DNA of 64,000 bases from Paraburkholderia metrosideri. GTDB taxonomy: Bacteria > Pseudomonadota > Gammaproteobacteria > Burkholderiales > Burkholderiaceae. Each line of letters opens with the position of its first letter. The first letter of the stretch is position 1. Positions 9,349 through 18,389 of the stretch are shown here, piece after piece. Where the stretch lies: NCBI RefSeq assembly GCF_904848625.1, contig NZ_CAJHCP010000015.1:1-64000 (forward strand), read 5' to 3'. Made by a program: the position numbers and the translations under genes. Under the pieces are notes generated by a model. The model was not told where the DNA came from and ran no database searches. It saw only the letters and a list, made by a program, of their open reading frames with translations.

Positions 9349-9733
9349 AGAGAGGATCAGGGCGGGAAGGGGCCGGCACGAAGCGAAGGCGCGGGTTTTT
9401 GGTCGACCGCGGCAGTGCAGCAGTGATGCCGAAGCGAAGTAGCCGACCCATTCTACCGGCATGTTTAAGTGCTTGCCGAAGCTATCAGATTTAACGTTGA
9501 TAGATTGCCCACGCGATGTCTGAAAGCCAGTGCGAGGGTCGCGTTTCGCAGCAAATCCATGTGGCGCGCATGAGGGTTCTGCGCGCACATACAAGCCAAT
9601 TAAATGGGCTTTGAATTGTGTTCTCGCGTGGACTATTCTCAAAGAGAAGCAGCTGATTTTACGTGTGCCGCAAGGACCGTGGCCATGCAATAACGGCTGG
9701 TTCTGTCGCCATGAGAGGGCGAGGAGGCACATC
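9349..9733. other. Divergent upstream region of the phosphoesterase and a small membrane protein gene
   Basis: 385 bases. Apart from a possible plus-strand promoter at 9611-9639 and the strong gaggagg ribosome site at 9721-9727 I see no gene or repeat. Confidence 0.5.
9611..9639 (+). promoter_or_regulatory. Possible sigma70-type promoter
   Basis: TTGAAT (9611-9616) and TATTCT (9634-9639) are separated by exactly 17 bases, each matching the consensus hexamer at 4 of 6 positions. They lie about 95 bases before the gene starting at 9734. Such matches also arise by chance. Confidence 0.35.
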
Positions 9734-10069
9734 ATGAAACTGCTCAGAACAAGTCACCCGCTACGTCATGCGCATCATGCGCACCACGTCGGACGAGAGG
9801 GGCGCCATGTGATGCTGCCGCTCGTGGTCATATCATTGATGGCGATTGCGTTGTACGCGGGTGTGCACAACATCGATTTCTCCGAGCTTGGCCGAAGCGC
9901 GTTATTCGACGTGACGATGCTATGCGTCGCGCTGGGCATCGCCGGACTATTCGGCGTTGTCGGGGCCTGGGTGCGCTCCAGTGGCGACGACGCTGATGAG
10001 GGCGAGGGCTTCTGCTTCGTCGGCGCGTTGATCGGCGCAGTGGTGTTTTACATCGCGCTTTTCAGTTGA
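9734..10069 (+). CDS. Small membrane protein, function unknown
   Basis: 111 residues from the ATG at 9734, which has a strong ribosome site gaggagg 6 bases upstream; the longer frame from 9530 is therefore rejected. The first 28 residues are His-rich and basic (RHAHHAHHVGREGRH), followed by three predicted membrane helices at about residues 29-50, 58-82 and 92-110, with an acidic loop (DDADEGEG) between helices 2 and 3. No family recognised. The His-rich cytoplasmic tail could bind metal, but that is only a guess. Confidence 0.6.
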   Translation: MKLLRTSHPLRHAHHAHHVGREGRHVMLPLVVISLMAIALYAGVHNIDFSELGRSALFDVTMLCVALGIAGLFGVVGAWVRSSGDDADEGEGFCFVGALIGAVVFYIALFS

Positions 10070-10094
10070 ACGCACCATGGCTCAGCGCGACGTA

Positions 10095-10679
10095 TCACAC
10101 AATGCGCGCGGCTTCGTCGAATGAGAAACGCGGGCTGCGCGCAAATAGCTTCGCTGGGTCGCCGTAGCCGAGATTGATCAGGAAGTTCGACTTGACGGTC
10201 GTGCCGGCAAAGAACGCCTGGTCGACTTTGGCTGCATCGAAGCCCGACATCGGTCCGGTATCCAGGCCCAGCGCGCGAGCAGCGACAATCAGATAGCCGC
10301 CTTGCAGCGTCGAATTGCGAAAGGCGGTATCGGCGATCGCCTTGTCGTTACCGGCGAACCAGCTGCGCGCGTCCGTATGCGGAAACAGTTTCGGCAGATG
10401 CTCGTAAAACGCCATATCCATTCCGACAATCGCCGTCACCGGTGCGGCCATCGTCTTGTCGAGGTTGCCCGGCGACAGGGCCGGCCGCAGCTTTTCCTTC
10501 GCTTCCGGCGATTTGACGAAGACGAAGCGAGCCGGGCTCGAATTGGCGGACGTCGGGCCGAGTAAGGTCAGTTCGATGAGTTGCCTGAGCACGGCGTCGT
10601 CGACGGCCTTCGGTTGCCAGTCGTTGTGCGTGCGTGCCTCGCGGAAAAGCTGGTCGAGTGCCGCATCGGAGAGAGTCAT
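10095..10679 (-). CDS. rutE: Nitroreductase-family malonic semialdehyde reductase, RutE/HadB-like
   Basis: 194 residues, the normal RutE length. The N-terminal DQLFREARTHNDW and the FMN-binding segment TSANSSPARFVFV match the RutE subgroup of FMN nitroreductases, which reduce malonic semialdehyde to 3-hydroxypropionate in pyrimidine ring degradation. No other rut gene is nearby, so the protein may act as a general NAD(P)H-dependent reductase here. The subgroup call is firmer than the physiological substrate. Confidence 0.8.
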   Translation of the reverse strand: MTLSDAALDQLFREARTHNDWQPKAVDDAVLRQLIELTLLGPTSANSSPARFVFVKSPEAKEKLRPALSPGNLDKTMAAPVTAIVGMDMAFYEHLPKLFPHTDARSWFAGNDKAIADTAFRNSTLQGGYLIVAARALGLDTGPMSGFDAAKVDQAFFAGTTVKSNFLINLGYGDPAKLFARSPRFSFDEAARIV

Positions 10680-10834
10680 GAAGGGTGCCTCTGGGAGTAA
10701 GGAGTGAGATGCCCGAGTGAGATGCGCTGAAAGCAGTCGAACGACAGCGCAACGTGGCGTTTGCCGTTGCCGCCATAATAGCCAACGTTCTCACCCGCAC
10801 GCGTGGTTCGCGCGATCGCATCCGGCATCTGATC

Positions 10835-11434
10835 ATGGATCTTTTCAACGACCTGCCGACGCCCGACGTCGACTGGTATCCCGACTGGCTCGAGCCCGCT
10901 GCTGCAACGCGCGCTCTAACGCAACTCATCGATGAAGTCGCGTGGCGGCAGGACGTCATCGGCACGCCCGCCGGGCGCGTACCGTTGCCGCGGCTGACCG
11001 CATGGCAAGGCGAACCCGACGCCGTCTATGTCTACTCAGGCATCCGCAATATCCCGCAGCCGTGGACACCGACCGTGGCGGAACTCAAGGCCGCCGTTGA
11101 AGTGGCGTGCGACGCCCGTTTTAACAGCGTGCTGATTAACCGCTACCGCAGCGGCACCGACAGCATGGGCTGGCATGCAGACAAAGAGCCCGAACTCGGC
11201 CTTCATCCCGTGATTGCGTCGGTCAGCCTCGGCGTGGCACGTACTTTCGATTTGCGGCATAACAAGACCGGCGTCGTGCAGTCGTTCTCGCTGAAGGGCG
11301 GCAGCCTGCTGGTGATGAAGGGCAATACGCAGGCGGAGTGGAGGCATCGTGTGCCGAAGGAGCCGCGCGTGGCGGGAGAGCGTATCAACCTCACGTTCCG
11401 CTGGGTGACATCGCGCGCGCCCGTCCGCTCGTAG
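10835..11434 (+). CDS. alkB: Alpha-ketoglutarate-dependent dioxygenase, AlkB family
   Basis: 199 residues from the ATG at 10835 (MDLFNDLPTPD); the frame extends up to 10754 but without similarity. Fe(II) ligands are the H-x-D of WHADKE and the His of WRHRVPK; the 2-oxoglutarate arginines lie in RINLTFRWV. The NRYRSGTDSMGWH core is diagnostic. The enzyme oxidatively removes 1-methyladenine and 3-methylcytosine lesions from DNA; the length and core resemble the AlkB2/3-like bacterial group rather than E. coli AlkB itself. No ada operon is adjacent. Confidence 0.9.
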   Translation: MDLFNDLPTPDVDWYPDWLEPAAATRALTQLIDEVAWRQDVIGTPAGRVPLPRLTAWQGEPDAVYVYSGIRNIPQPWTPTVAELKAAVEVACDARFNSVLINRYRSGTDSMGWHADKEPELGLHPVIASVSLGVARTFDLRHNKTGVVQSFSLKGGSLLVMKGNTQAEWRHRVPKEPRVAGERINLTFRWVTSRAPVRS

Positions 11435-11743
11435 CCGGTCGCGAGGCCAATTCGTAGAAACAACTGCCACGTGACTATGCGCACCAGGTAAGCACATAAG
11501 AAAGCCGATGGCTCGGTTGCGCTATCGAAAGACCATCCGAAACACACCCGAGCGCACAGTTCAGGGCCACGCCGACACCGATCCCGCCCGTTATACCAAA
11601 ATTGGTATCGCGGACGCGAATCATATGATTGGACGGGTAACGCCCCGCACACTACGCTACATCACGATCCACGCACCTTGAGGGCCGCAAGGGCTGGGCA
11701 GGTTTGCTGGGTCGCCTACACAACAAAGATCAGGAGACAAGTC
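11435..11743. other. Upstream region of the ytfQ operon
   Basis: 309 bases with no gene. It contains an operator-like inverted repeat at 11593-11608 and the ribosome site of ytfQ (aggaga, 11731-11736). Confidence 0.6.
11593..11608. promoter_or_regulatory. Operator-like inverted repeat upstream of ytfQ
   Basis: ATACCAA and TTGGTAT form perfect 7-bp arms around an AA spacer, 136 bases before the ytfQ start. The TTGGTAT half-site resembles those of sugar or uronate regulators. No regulator gene is adjacent, so the binding protein is unknown. Confidence 0.45.
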
Positions 11744-12730
11744 ATGGCGAATAAACGACGTGCCGCATGTCGTGCGTTGGGCGCACTCGCACTGTCCGCG
11801 GGCATCGGCGCGCTGACGCTGGCCACGCCGGGCGCATATGCGCAAGATAAACAGATTACGCTGGGTTTTGCGCAAGTCGGCGCGGAAAGCGCATGGCGAA
11901 CCGCGAATACCGAATCGGTGAAGTCCGCCGCCGCGGACGCGAAGATCAAGCTCAAATTCTCCGACGCCCAGCAGAAGCAGGAAAACCAGATCAAAGCGAT
12001 CCGCTCGTACATCGCGCAGAAAGTGGATGTGATCGCGTTCTCGCCGGTCGTCGAATCGGGTTGGGAACCGGTGCTGCTCGAAGCGAAAGCCGCCAAGATT
12101 CCGGTGATTCTGACCGACCGCAATATCGATGTGAAAGACCCGTCGCTGTACGTGACGATGATCGGCTCGGACTTCATGGAAGAAGGTCGGCGCGGCGGTC
12201 ACTGGCTCGAAGATCACTATAAAAGCGACCAAGGTCCCGTCAACATCGCCGAACTTCAGGGAACGGTCGGCTCCGCGCCTGCCAATGACCGGCACTCCGG
12301 TCTGATGGAAGTGATCAAGAACGATCCCAAATTCAAGATCATCGCGTCGCAAAGCGGCGACTTCACGCTGGCCGGCGGCAAGCAGGTCATGGAAGCGTTT
12401 ATCAAGACTTACGGAAATAAAATAAATGTAGTTTATGCGCATAACGACGACATGGCGCTCGGTGCGATCCAGGCGATGGAAGAAGCCGGCATGCATCCGG
12501 GCAAGGACATCACCGTCGTTTCGTTCGATGCCACCAAGGGCGGCTTCCAGGCCATGGCCGCAGGCAAGATGAACGTCGATGTGGAATGCAGCCCGTTGCT
12601 CGGACCGCAACTGATGTCGGCAGTGAAGGACGTCGTGGCTGGCAAGCCGCTGCCGAAGCGCATCCTCACGCAGGAAACGGTGTTCCCGATGAGCGTTGCC
12701 GCGCAGACATTGCCGACGCGCAAATACTGA
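11744..12730 (+). CDS. ytfQ: Galactofuranose-type ABC transporter, periplasmic binding protein
   Basis: 328 residues. A Sec signal peptide with KRR start ends at AYA near residue 34. The mature protein is a Peripla_BP_4 sugar-binding fold: GFAQVGAESAWRTAN at the N-terminus is a YtfQ hallmark, followed by the VDVIAFSPVVESGW and VYAHNDDMALGA motifs. E. coli YtfQ binds galactofuranose and galactopyranose. It is the first gene of a four-gene ytfQRT-yjfF operon; a stable hairpin follows it, which would give excess binding protein. Confidence 0.92.
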   Translation: MANKRRAACRALGALALSAGIGALTLATPGAYAQDKQITLGFAQVGAESAWRTANTESVKSAAADAKIKLKFSDAQQKQENQIKAIRSYIAQKVDVIAFSPVVESGWEPVLLEAKAAKIPVILTDRNIDVKDPSLYVTMIGSDFMEEGRRGGHWLEDHYKSDQGPVNIAELQGTVGSAPANDRHSGLMEVIKNDPKFKIIASQSGDFTLAGGKQVMEAFIKTYGNKINVVYAHNDDMALGAIQAMEEAGMHPGKDITVVSFDATKGGFQAMAAGKMNVDVECSPLLGPQLMSAVKDVVAGKPLPKRILTQETVFPMSVAAQTLPTRKY

Positions 12731-12840
12731 CGCGAAGTAGTTGGGCGAAGTACTAAGCTTTCCTGATGAACCGCACAAAAATGGCGGCGCAGCGAACCGG
12801 CGTAGTACGGATATAGCGAAAAGGTTCTCCAGTGGTGCCT

Positions 12841-12878
12841 GACCGCCTGGCTGCTTCGGCAGCGGGCGGTCTCTTTTC
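12841..12878 (+). terminator. Hairpin with TTCG tetraloop between ytfQ and ytfR
   Basis: Outer stem GACCGCC (12841-12847) with GGCGGTC (12865-12871), inner stem GCTGC/GCAGC closed by TTCG, then tctttt. This fits a partial terminator or 3' end stabiliser that raises binding-protein expression over the membrane components. Confidence 0.6.
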
Positions 12879-12945
12879 AGGACTCATCGTTGCTGAGTGG
12901 CGCTGGAGCCCGCCGAACCCCCGCATTGCCTATCGAGCGAGGTCT

Positions 12946-14574
12946 ATGACCCATTCCGCTTCCGAATCGAATTCGCCGACGAATGGCACAACGGGCGCAC
13001 GTGATGCCGCGAACGCGCACGAACCCATTCTGGCCACCGCCGGCGTCAGCAAAACATTCCCGGGCGTAAAAGCGCTCCAGGGCGTCGATTTCCGTCTGTT
13101 TCCCGGCGAGGTTCACACGCTGATGGGGCAGAACGGCGCCGGCAAATCCACCTTGATCAACGTGCTGACCGGCGTCGTCGCGCCTGATGCCGGCACGATC
13201 CGCCTCGGCGGCGAAGTGGTCGCGTTCGCGTCGCCGCAGGAGGCCGAAGCGGCCGGCGTGCGCACGTTGTATCAGGAAGTGAATCTGTGTCCGAACCTGT
13301 CGGTGGCAGAAAATATTTTTGCGGGCCGGCAGCCCAGGCGCTTTGGCGCAATCGACTGGGCCGATATCAAGCGGCGCGCGCAGGCTGCGTTGGCGCGGCT
13401 CGACGTGTCGCTCGACGTGACCCGTTCACTCGACGCGTATCCGATCGCCGTGCAGCAGATGGTGGCAATCGCGCGTGCGTTATCCGTCGATGCGCGGGTG
13501 CTGATTCTCGACGAGCCGACTTCGAGTCTCGACGACAGCGAAGTCGCACAGCTTTTCAAAATACTTCGCCATCTTAAGCAATCGGGTATTGCGATCCTGT
13601 TCGTCACGCACTTTATCGAGCAGACGTACGCGATTTCCGACCGTATCACCGTGATGCGTAACGGCGAGCGCGAGGGCGAATATCTCGCCCGCGATTTGCC
13701 GGCGGATCAACTGGTGTCGAAGATGGTGGGCCACGAGCGGATGAGCGCGCGTTTGCGCGAAGCGTCGCACGAACATGCTGCGGCCGACCCGGCCAGCGAA
13801 ACCGGCGAAACCAGCGACGCTGCACCGCACGCCGCGTCCAAAGCCAAACCGTTCATGGAACTACGCGGCGTAGGACGACGCGGCACGCTGCAACCCATCG
13901 ACCTCGACGTCCAGCCGGGCCAGATTCTCGGCCTCGCCGGTTTGCTCGGCTCGGGCCGCACCGAAACCGCGCGCCTGCTGTTCGGCGCAGACCGCGCGGA
14001 CAGCGGCACGATTCTCGTCAACGGACAGCCAGTGCGGCTGCGCTCGCCACGCGACGCGGTGCGCCACGGTATCGGCTATTGCGCGGAAGATCGCAAGAAA
14101 GAGGGCATCGTCGCCGAACTGTCGATCCGCGAAAACATTCTGCTGGCGTTGCAGGCACGCCGTGGCTGGTGGCGCAAGATCAGCCGCCAAAGGGCGCGCG
14201 AAATCGCCGACTTGTGGATCGAACGGCTCGGCATCAAGGCGTCCGACGCCGAGCAGCCGATTGGCCTGCTGTCCGGCGGCAATCAGCAGAAGGCGCTGCT
14301 CGCGCGCTGGCTCGCCACCGATCCCAAATTGCTGATCCTCGACGAACCCACGCGCGGCATCGACGTCGCCGCGAAGTTCGACATCATGGATCGCCTGTTG
14401 GCGCTCTGTGCGAACGGCTTGAGCATCCTGTTCATTTCGTCGGAAATCAGCGAAGTGCTGCGCGTCAGTCACCGCGTGGCGGTGTTGCGCGACCGCCGCA
14501 AGATTGCGGAAGTGGCCGGCAAAGCCTCGACTGAAGACAATATCTATCGACTCATCGCGGGGAGCGGCGAATGA
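12946..14574 (+). CDS. ytfR: Galactofuranose-type ABC transporter, ATP-binding protein
   Basis: About 542 residues from the ATG at 12946; the open frame reaches back to 12832, but that stretch overlaps the hairpin. It has two fused ABC domains: the first with intact Walker A GQNGAGKST, the second with the degenerate GLLGSGRTE loop usual in the sugar class, and later LSGGNQQK and LLILDEPTRGID. It powers import through YtfT-YjfF. Its stop overlaps the ytfT start (ATGA), so the two are translationally coupled. Confidence 0.92.
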   Translation: MTHSASESNSPTNGTTGARDAANAHEPILATAGVSKTFPGVKALQGVDFRLFPGEVHTLMGQNGAGKSTLINVLTGVVAPDAGTIRLGGEVVAFASPQEAEAAGVRTLYQEVNLCPNLSVAENIFAGRQPRRFGAIDWADIKRRAQAALARLDVSLDVTRSLDAYPIAVQQMVAIARALSVDARVLILDEPTSSLDDSEVAQLFKILRHLKQSGIAILFVTHFIEQTYAISDRITVMRNGEREGEYLARDLPADQLVSKMVGHERMSARLREASHEHAAADPASETGETSDAAPHAASKAKPFMELRGVGRRGTLQPIDLDVQPGQILGLAGLLGSGRTETARLLFGADRADSGTILVNGQPVRLRSPRDAVRHGIGYCAEDRKKEGIVAELSIRENILLALQARRGWWRKISRQRAREIADLWIERLGIKASDAEQPIGLLSGGNQQKALLARWLATDPKLLILDEPTRGIDVAAKFDIMDRLLALCANGLSILFISSEISEVLRVSHRVAVLRDRRKIAEVAGKASTEDNIYRLIAGSGE

Positions 14575-15602
14575 AGCTATCGAACTGGTTCGTGCGCGAC
14601 GGCGTCGAGCGTCCATTGATCTGGCCGTGTGTCACGCTGGTGTTGCTGTGCATTCTGAACCTGTGGGTCAATCCGCATTTCCTGTCGCTGCGGATGCTCG
14701 ACGGCCATCTGTTCGGCGCGCCGATCGACGTGCTGAACCGCGCCGCGCCACTGGTGCTGGTCGCGACCGGCATGACGCTGGTGATCGCGACGCGCGGCAT
14801 CGACATTTCGGTCGGCGCGGTGGTGGCGATCGCGGGCGCGGCAGCGGCTACGATTCTCACGACGCAGGCCGAGCCGAGCGGCGCGCTGATCGCGCAGGCG
14901 CTGGTGGCGGCGTTGATCGTCGGCGTGCTGAGCGGTATGTGGAACGGTCTGCTGGTGTCGTTTGTCGGCATGCAGCCGATCATCGCCACGCTGATCCTGA
15001 TGGTCGCCGGGCGAGGCATCGCGCAATTGCTCACCGCCGGGCAGATCATTCCGATCGGTGCGGCGGGTTATCTGTTTGTCGGCGGAGGCTACTGGCTCGG
15101 CGTGCCGTGTTCGGTGTGGATTGCCACCGTGGCCGTGCTGGCGACGGCGGCAATCGTCGAAGGCACCGCACTCGGGTTGTTCATCCGGGCCATTGGAGTG
15201 AATCCGGTGGCGACGCGTCTGGTCGGCTTGCGCTCCAAAGCGCTCGTGTTCGCGGTGTACGGTTTCTCGGGATTGACGGCGGCCATGGCCGGCATCCTCA
15301 TCAGTTCGAACGTGCGCAGCGCGGACGGCAACAACGCCGGCCTGCTGCTCGAACTCGACGCGATTCTCGCCGTCACGCTCGGTGGCACGTCGCTGCTGGG
15401 GGGCCGCTTCAGCTTCGCGGGCACCGTGCTCGGCGCGCTGATCATTCAGACGTTGACTTACACCACTTATTCAATCGGCGTGCCGCCCGAAGCCACCCTG
15501 GTCGTCAAGGCGGCCGTGGTGCTCGCGGTGAGCGTGATCCAGTCGCCGACTGCACGCGGGCTGGCGATGTCGGTCTTTACCCATCGCGGGGTGGCACGAT
15601 GA
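14571..15602 (+). CDS. ytfT: Galactofuranose-type ABC transporter, permease
   Basis: 343 residues, BPD_transp_2 (RbsC-like) permease with about ten membrane helices. The signature ATRGIDISVGAVVAIAG near residues 75-90 and the C-terminal GGTSLLGGRFSFAGTVLGA are typical. It starts in an ATGA overlap with ytfR and ends in an ATGA overlap with yjfF, so the three are tightly coupled. It pairs with YjfF to form the channel. Confidence 0.92.
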   Translation: MKLSNWFVRDGVERPLIWPCVTLVLLCILNLWVNPHFLSLRMLDGHLFGAPIDVLNRAAPLVLVATGMTLVIATRGIDISVGAVVAIAGAAAATILTTQAEPSGALIAQALVAALIVGVLSGMWNGLLVSFVGMQPIIATLILMVAGRGIAQLLTAGQIIPIGAAGYLFVGGGYWLGVPCSVWIATVAVLATAAIVEGTALGLFIRAIGVNPVATRLVGLRSKALVFAVYGFSGLTAAMAGILISSNVRSADGNNAGLLLELDAILAVTLGGTSLLGGRFSFAGTVLGALIIQTLTYTTYSIGVPPEATLVVKAAVVLAVSVIQSPTARGLAMSVFTHRGVAR

Positions 15603-16699
15603 GACGAATTCTCGATGCGTGGTCGCATATCGTCGATCCGCGTACGCTGCCGATCGCCGTCACGATCCTGCTGTTCTGTGTGCTGTTCGGTTTCGGCTCG
15701 GTGATGTACACCGGCTTCTTCTCATGGCAGGTGTTGCTCGATTTGCTCGTCGACAATGCGTTCCTGCTGATCGTCGCAATCGGCATGACCTTCGTGATCG
15801 TGTCAGGCGGGATCGATCTGTCGGTCGGCTCGGTCGTCGCGCTGACGACGATTGTCGAGGCCGTGTTGTCCGAGCACATGCACTGGTCGGTGTGGGTGAT
15901 CATCCCCATCGTGCTGGTGATGGGCACCGTGTTCGGCGCGATCCAGGGCGCGTTGATTCACTTCTTCCGTCTGCAGGCGTTCATCGTCACGCTGGCCGGC
16001 ATGTTCTTCGCGCGCGGCCTGTGCTTCCTGATCACGACCCAGTCGATCACGATCACCGATCCCACGTTCGCGAAGATCTCCGCGTTCCGCCTGAGCATCG
16101 GCGTCGGCTCGGTGACGGCAAACGTGCTGATCGCGCTGGTGACGCTGGTGGCCGCGATCTACGTCGCGCATTTCACGCGCTTTGGGCGCAACGTGTATGC
16201 GGTCGGTGGCAACCCGCGTTCGGCGTTGCTGATGGGCCTGCCGGTCGCCCATACGCGGATCGGCGTGTATGCGCTGAGCGGCTTCTGTTCGGCGCTTGGC
16301 GGCGCAGTGTTCACGTTCTACGTGCTGTCGGGCTATGGCTTGCAGGGGCAGGGCATGGAACTGGACGCGATCGCCGCCACGGTGATCGGCGGAACGTTGC
16401 TGACGGGCGGTGTGGGCTATGTGATCGGCTCGCTGTTCGGCGTCGGCATTCTCGGCACGATCCAGACGCTGATTACGTTCGACGGTACGCTCAGTTCGTG
16501 GTGGACACGTATCGTGATCGGCGCGTTGCTGTGCGCGTTCTGTCTGCTGCAACGGTTGATCGAACGGCATGCGAAGTCGGCGCGTCGCCCCGGAGGGACC
16601 GGTGCGGTGGCGACGGCGGGACGCGAACGCAAGCATGGCGACGCATCGGCCACGGCGTCCGATTCGCAGGTGTTAGGGCGCGCACCTGAACAGGCGTGA
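15599..16699 (+). CDS. yjfF: Galactofuranose-type ABC transporter, second permease
   Basis: 366 residues from the ATG at 15599 that overlaps the ytfT stop. It is a BPD_transp_2 permease; VSGGIDLSVGSVVAL and GGTLLTGGVGYVIGS are the family motifs. The C-terminal about 45 residues (after RLIERHAK) are polar and Gly/Ala/Arg-rich, longer than the E. coli protein, and probably cytoplasmic and unstructured. Last gene of the ytf operon; convergent with mdcH. Confidence 0.92.
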   Translation: MRRILDAWSHIVDPRTLPIAVTILLFCVLFGFGSVMYTGFFSWQVLLDLLVDNAFLLIVAIGMTFVIVSGGIDLSVGSVVALTTIVEAVLSEHMHWSVWVIIPIVLVMGTVFGAIQGALIHFFRLQAFIVTLAGMFFARGLCFLITTQSITITDPTFAKISAFRLSIGVGSVTANVLIALVTLVAAIYVAHFTRFGRNVYAVGGNPRSALLMGLPVAHTRIGVYALSGFCSALGGAVFTFYVLSGYGLQGQGMELDAIAATVIGGTLLTGGVGYVIGSLFGVGILGTIQTLITFDGTLSSWWTRIVIGALLCAFCLLQRLIERHAKSARRPGGTGAVATAGRERKHGDASATASDSQVLGRAPEQA

Positions 16700-16706
16700 G
16701 TGAATG

Positions 16707-16728
16707 GTGAGTCTGCTGGCGGACTCAC
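16707..16728. terminator. Hairpin between convergent yjfF and mdcH
   Basis: GTGAGTC (16707-16713) and GACTCAC (16722-16728) form a perfect 7-bp stem with an 8-base loop between the two convergent operons. There is no T-tract, so this is at best a weak or Rho-assisted terminator. Confidence 0.35.
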
Positions 16729-16743
16729 GCATTCTGCGTGACC

Positions 16744-17679
16744 TCAACCGGTTTTCAGACGTCGGGTGGCGGTCGCCACGAGTCTGTCGAACTCCGTAAA
16801 AGTGCTCGCGGCTAACGTCGTGGTCTGCGGGAAATACTCGCGCGTAATGTCGGTCAGCACCTGCCCCGGCGGTGCTTCGATCAGTACGCGCGCGCCCATT
16901 TCCTGCATGACCGTGAGCGCGTCGAACCAGCGCACCGTGTAGCGCATATTGGTGGCGAGATCGTCGCGGATCGCGTCTGCCGTGTACAAAGGGCGGCCGC
17001 CACGATTGCCGACGTAAGTGCTTTGCGGCGTTTGAAAAGGCACCTTGCGTGCGTAGGCGATCAGTTCGTCGGTGGCCTGCGCGAGCAACTCGCAATGTGA
17101 CGGCACGCTGACCGCGAGGCGGGTGGCCTTGCGCGCACCCGCCGCCAGCGCACGTTCAATAAACGTATCGAGCGCGGCATTTGCGCCGGCCATCACGATC
17201 TGGCGTGGCGCATTCACATTGCCGATATACACGCGCTGACCGGTTTCATCGGCATGCTGCTGGGCGAGTCGTTCCAGTTGATGCTCGGTCAAACCCGACA
17301 CTGCCGCGAGACCATAGCCCGATGGATACGCGGTCTCCATCAACTCGGCACGACGGCGAACCATCTTCAATGCGTCGTCGAATTGCACAGCGCCGCAACT
17401 GACCGCCGCCGGATAAGCGCCCACCGATAACCCCGCGCTGATCTGCGGCGCAAGTCCTTCAGCGGCGAGGGCGCGCGCAATGGCGACACCCGCAATCGTC
17501 AAAGCGGTTTGCACCGCGACGGTCGAGCGTAGCGCGTCGGGCGTGTCGAGCGTCAGTACATCGATGTCGAGCACGTGCGACGCTTCATCGAGCGTGGCAC
17601 GCGCGGTTTGATGGGTTGGCAGGTTATGCAGGAAACCGTCTGTCTGCGCGCCCTGGCCCGGAAAAAGCAGCGCGAGCAT
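16744..17679 (-). CDS. mdcH: Malonate decarboxylase epsilon subunit (malonyl-CoA:ACP acyltransferase)
   Basis: 311 residues from MLALLFPGQGAQ, whose ATG overlaps the mdcG stop (TGATG); the open frame extends further upstream inside mdcG. FabD-like fold: nucleophile Ser in GLSVGAYPA and the catalytic His in VPSHCELL. In the Mdc system it transfers malonyl from malonyl-CoA to the dephospho-CoA prosthetic group of MdcC, priming the decarboxylase. Last gene of mdcABCDEGH. Confidence 0.93.
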   Translation of the reverse strand: MLALLFPGQGAQTDGFLHNLPTHQTARATLDEASHVLDIDVLTLDTPDALRSTVAVQTALTIAGVAIARALAAEGLAPQISAGLSVGAYPAAVSCGAVQFDDALKMVRRRAELMETAYPSGYGLAAVSGLTEHQLERLAQQHADETGQRVYIGNVNAPRQIVMAGANAALDTFIERALAAGARKATRLAVSVPSHCELLAQATDELIAYARKVPFQTPQSTYVGNRGGRPLYTADAIRDDLATNMRYTVRWFDALTVMQEMGARVLIEAPPGQVLTDITREYFPQTTTLAASTFTEFDRLVATATRRLKTG

Positions 17680-18389
17680 CAGATGCGGCCTTCCTCGGCG
17701 CTTGCCCACGGGTCGGCAAGCAATTGCGGACCGCGTGCATGGCGCGCCATCACGCGCGGCTTGCGCGCGGCCCATTCGGCGAGCGCGACCCCGCCGGCGG
17801 GCGTTTCGAGTTGCGCATCCACGCGAATCGCCGTTTGTGTCGCGAGCGTTTGCAGTTGCTCGAGCAACGCGGCGGCGATGTGCGGCGATAGCGGTTCGGG
17901 CGTGCGGATCAGCAGATCGAGATCGCTCGATCCGGTCACCGCCGGCACCTGCGTGGCGAGTTCAAAACCGGCGCTACCTGTCGGGCCCCAGGCGAATTGG
18001 CTCAAAGGCGAGTTCGCGTCGGTTTGCTGGGCGACGAGGTGGGCGAGCGCGACGAACGGCGGCAACGCGCTGCGCCCGGAAAGCGGGGTGGCGAGTATCA
18101 GCGCTTCGGGTGGCACGACATTCAGCACGTCGCCGGCATGCGCCCATGTGCCGTAGCGCTGCGCGCGTTCAGCGCCGCGTACGCCAATCGCGATCACATC
18201 GTCGGCAGCTAACGCGCGTCTGACCACTGCATACGGCGCGCGCGCGAAAGCGTCGCGGACCCATGCCGGTTCGTCATCGAACACCGGCAGGCGCCGCAAG
18301 CGCAGCAAGTCATGCGGACGCCATCGCGCGTCGCACGACGACGCTGCGCGATCGGCAACAGCATAAGGCGGCGCCGCGCAGACCCGCAT
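17679..18389 (-). CDS. mdcG: Malonate decarboxylase holo-ACP synthase (phosphoribosyl-dephospho-CoA transferase)
   Basis: 236 residues from the ATG at 18389, which overlaps the mdcE stop as TGATG; an ATG 15 bases earlier is possible but lies inside mdcE. The nucleotidyltransferase-like motif GSSDLDLLIRTPEPL is visible near the middle. It attaches the phosphoribosyl-dephospho-CoA group to Ser25 of MdcC. Overlaps at both ends show strong translational coupling in the operon. Confidence 0.9.
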   Translation of the reverse strand: MRVCAAPPYAVADRAASSCDARWRPHDLLRLRRLPVFDDEPAWVRDAFARAPYAVVRRALAADDVIAIGVRGAERAQRYGTWAHAGDVLNVVPPEALILATPLSGRSALPPFVALAHLVAQQTDANSPLSQFAWGPTGSAGFELATQVPAVTGSSDLDLLIRTPEPLSPHIAAALLEQLQTLATQTAIRVDAQLETPAGGVALAEWAARKPRVMARHARGPQLLADPWASAEEGRI

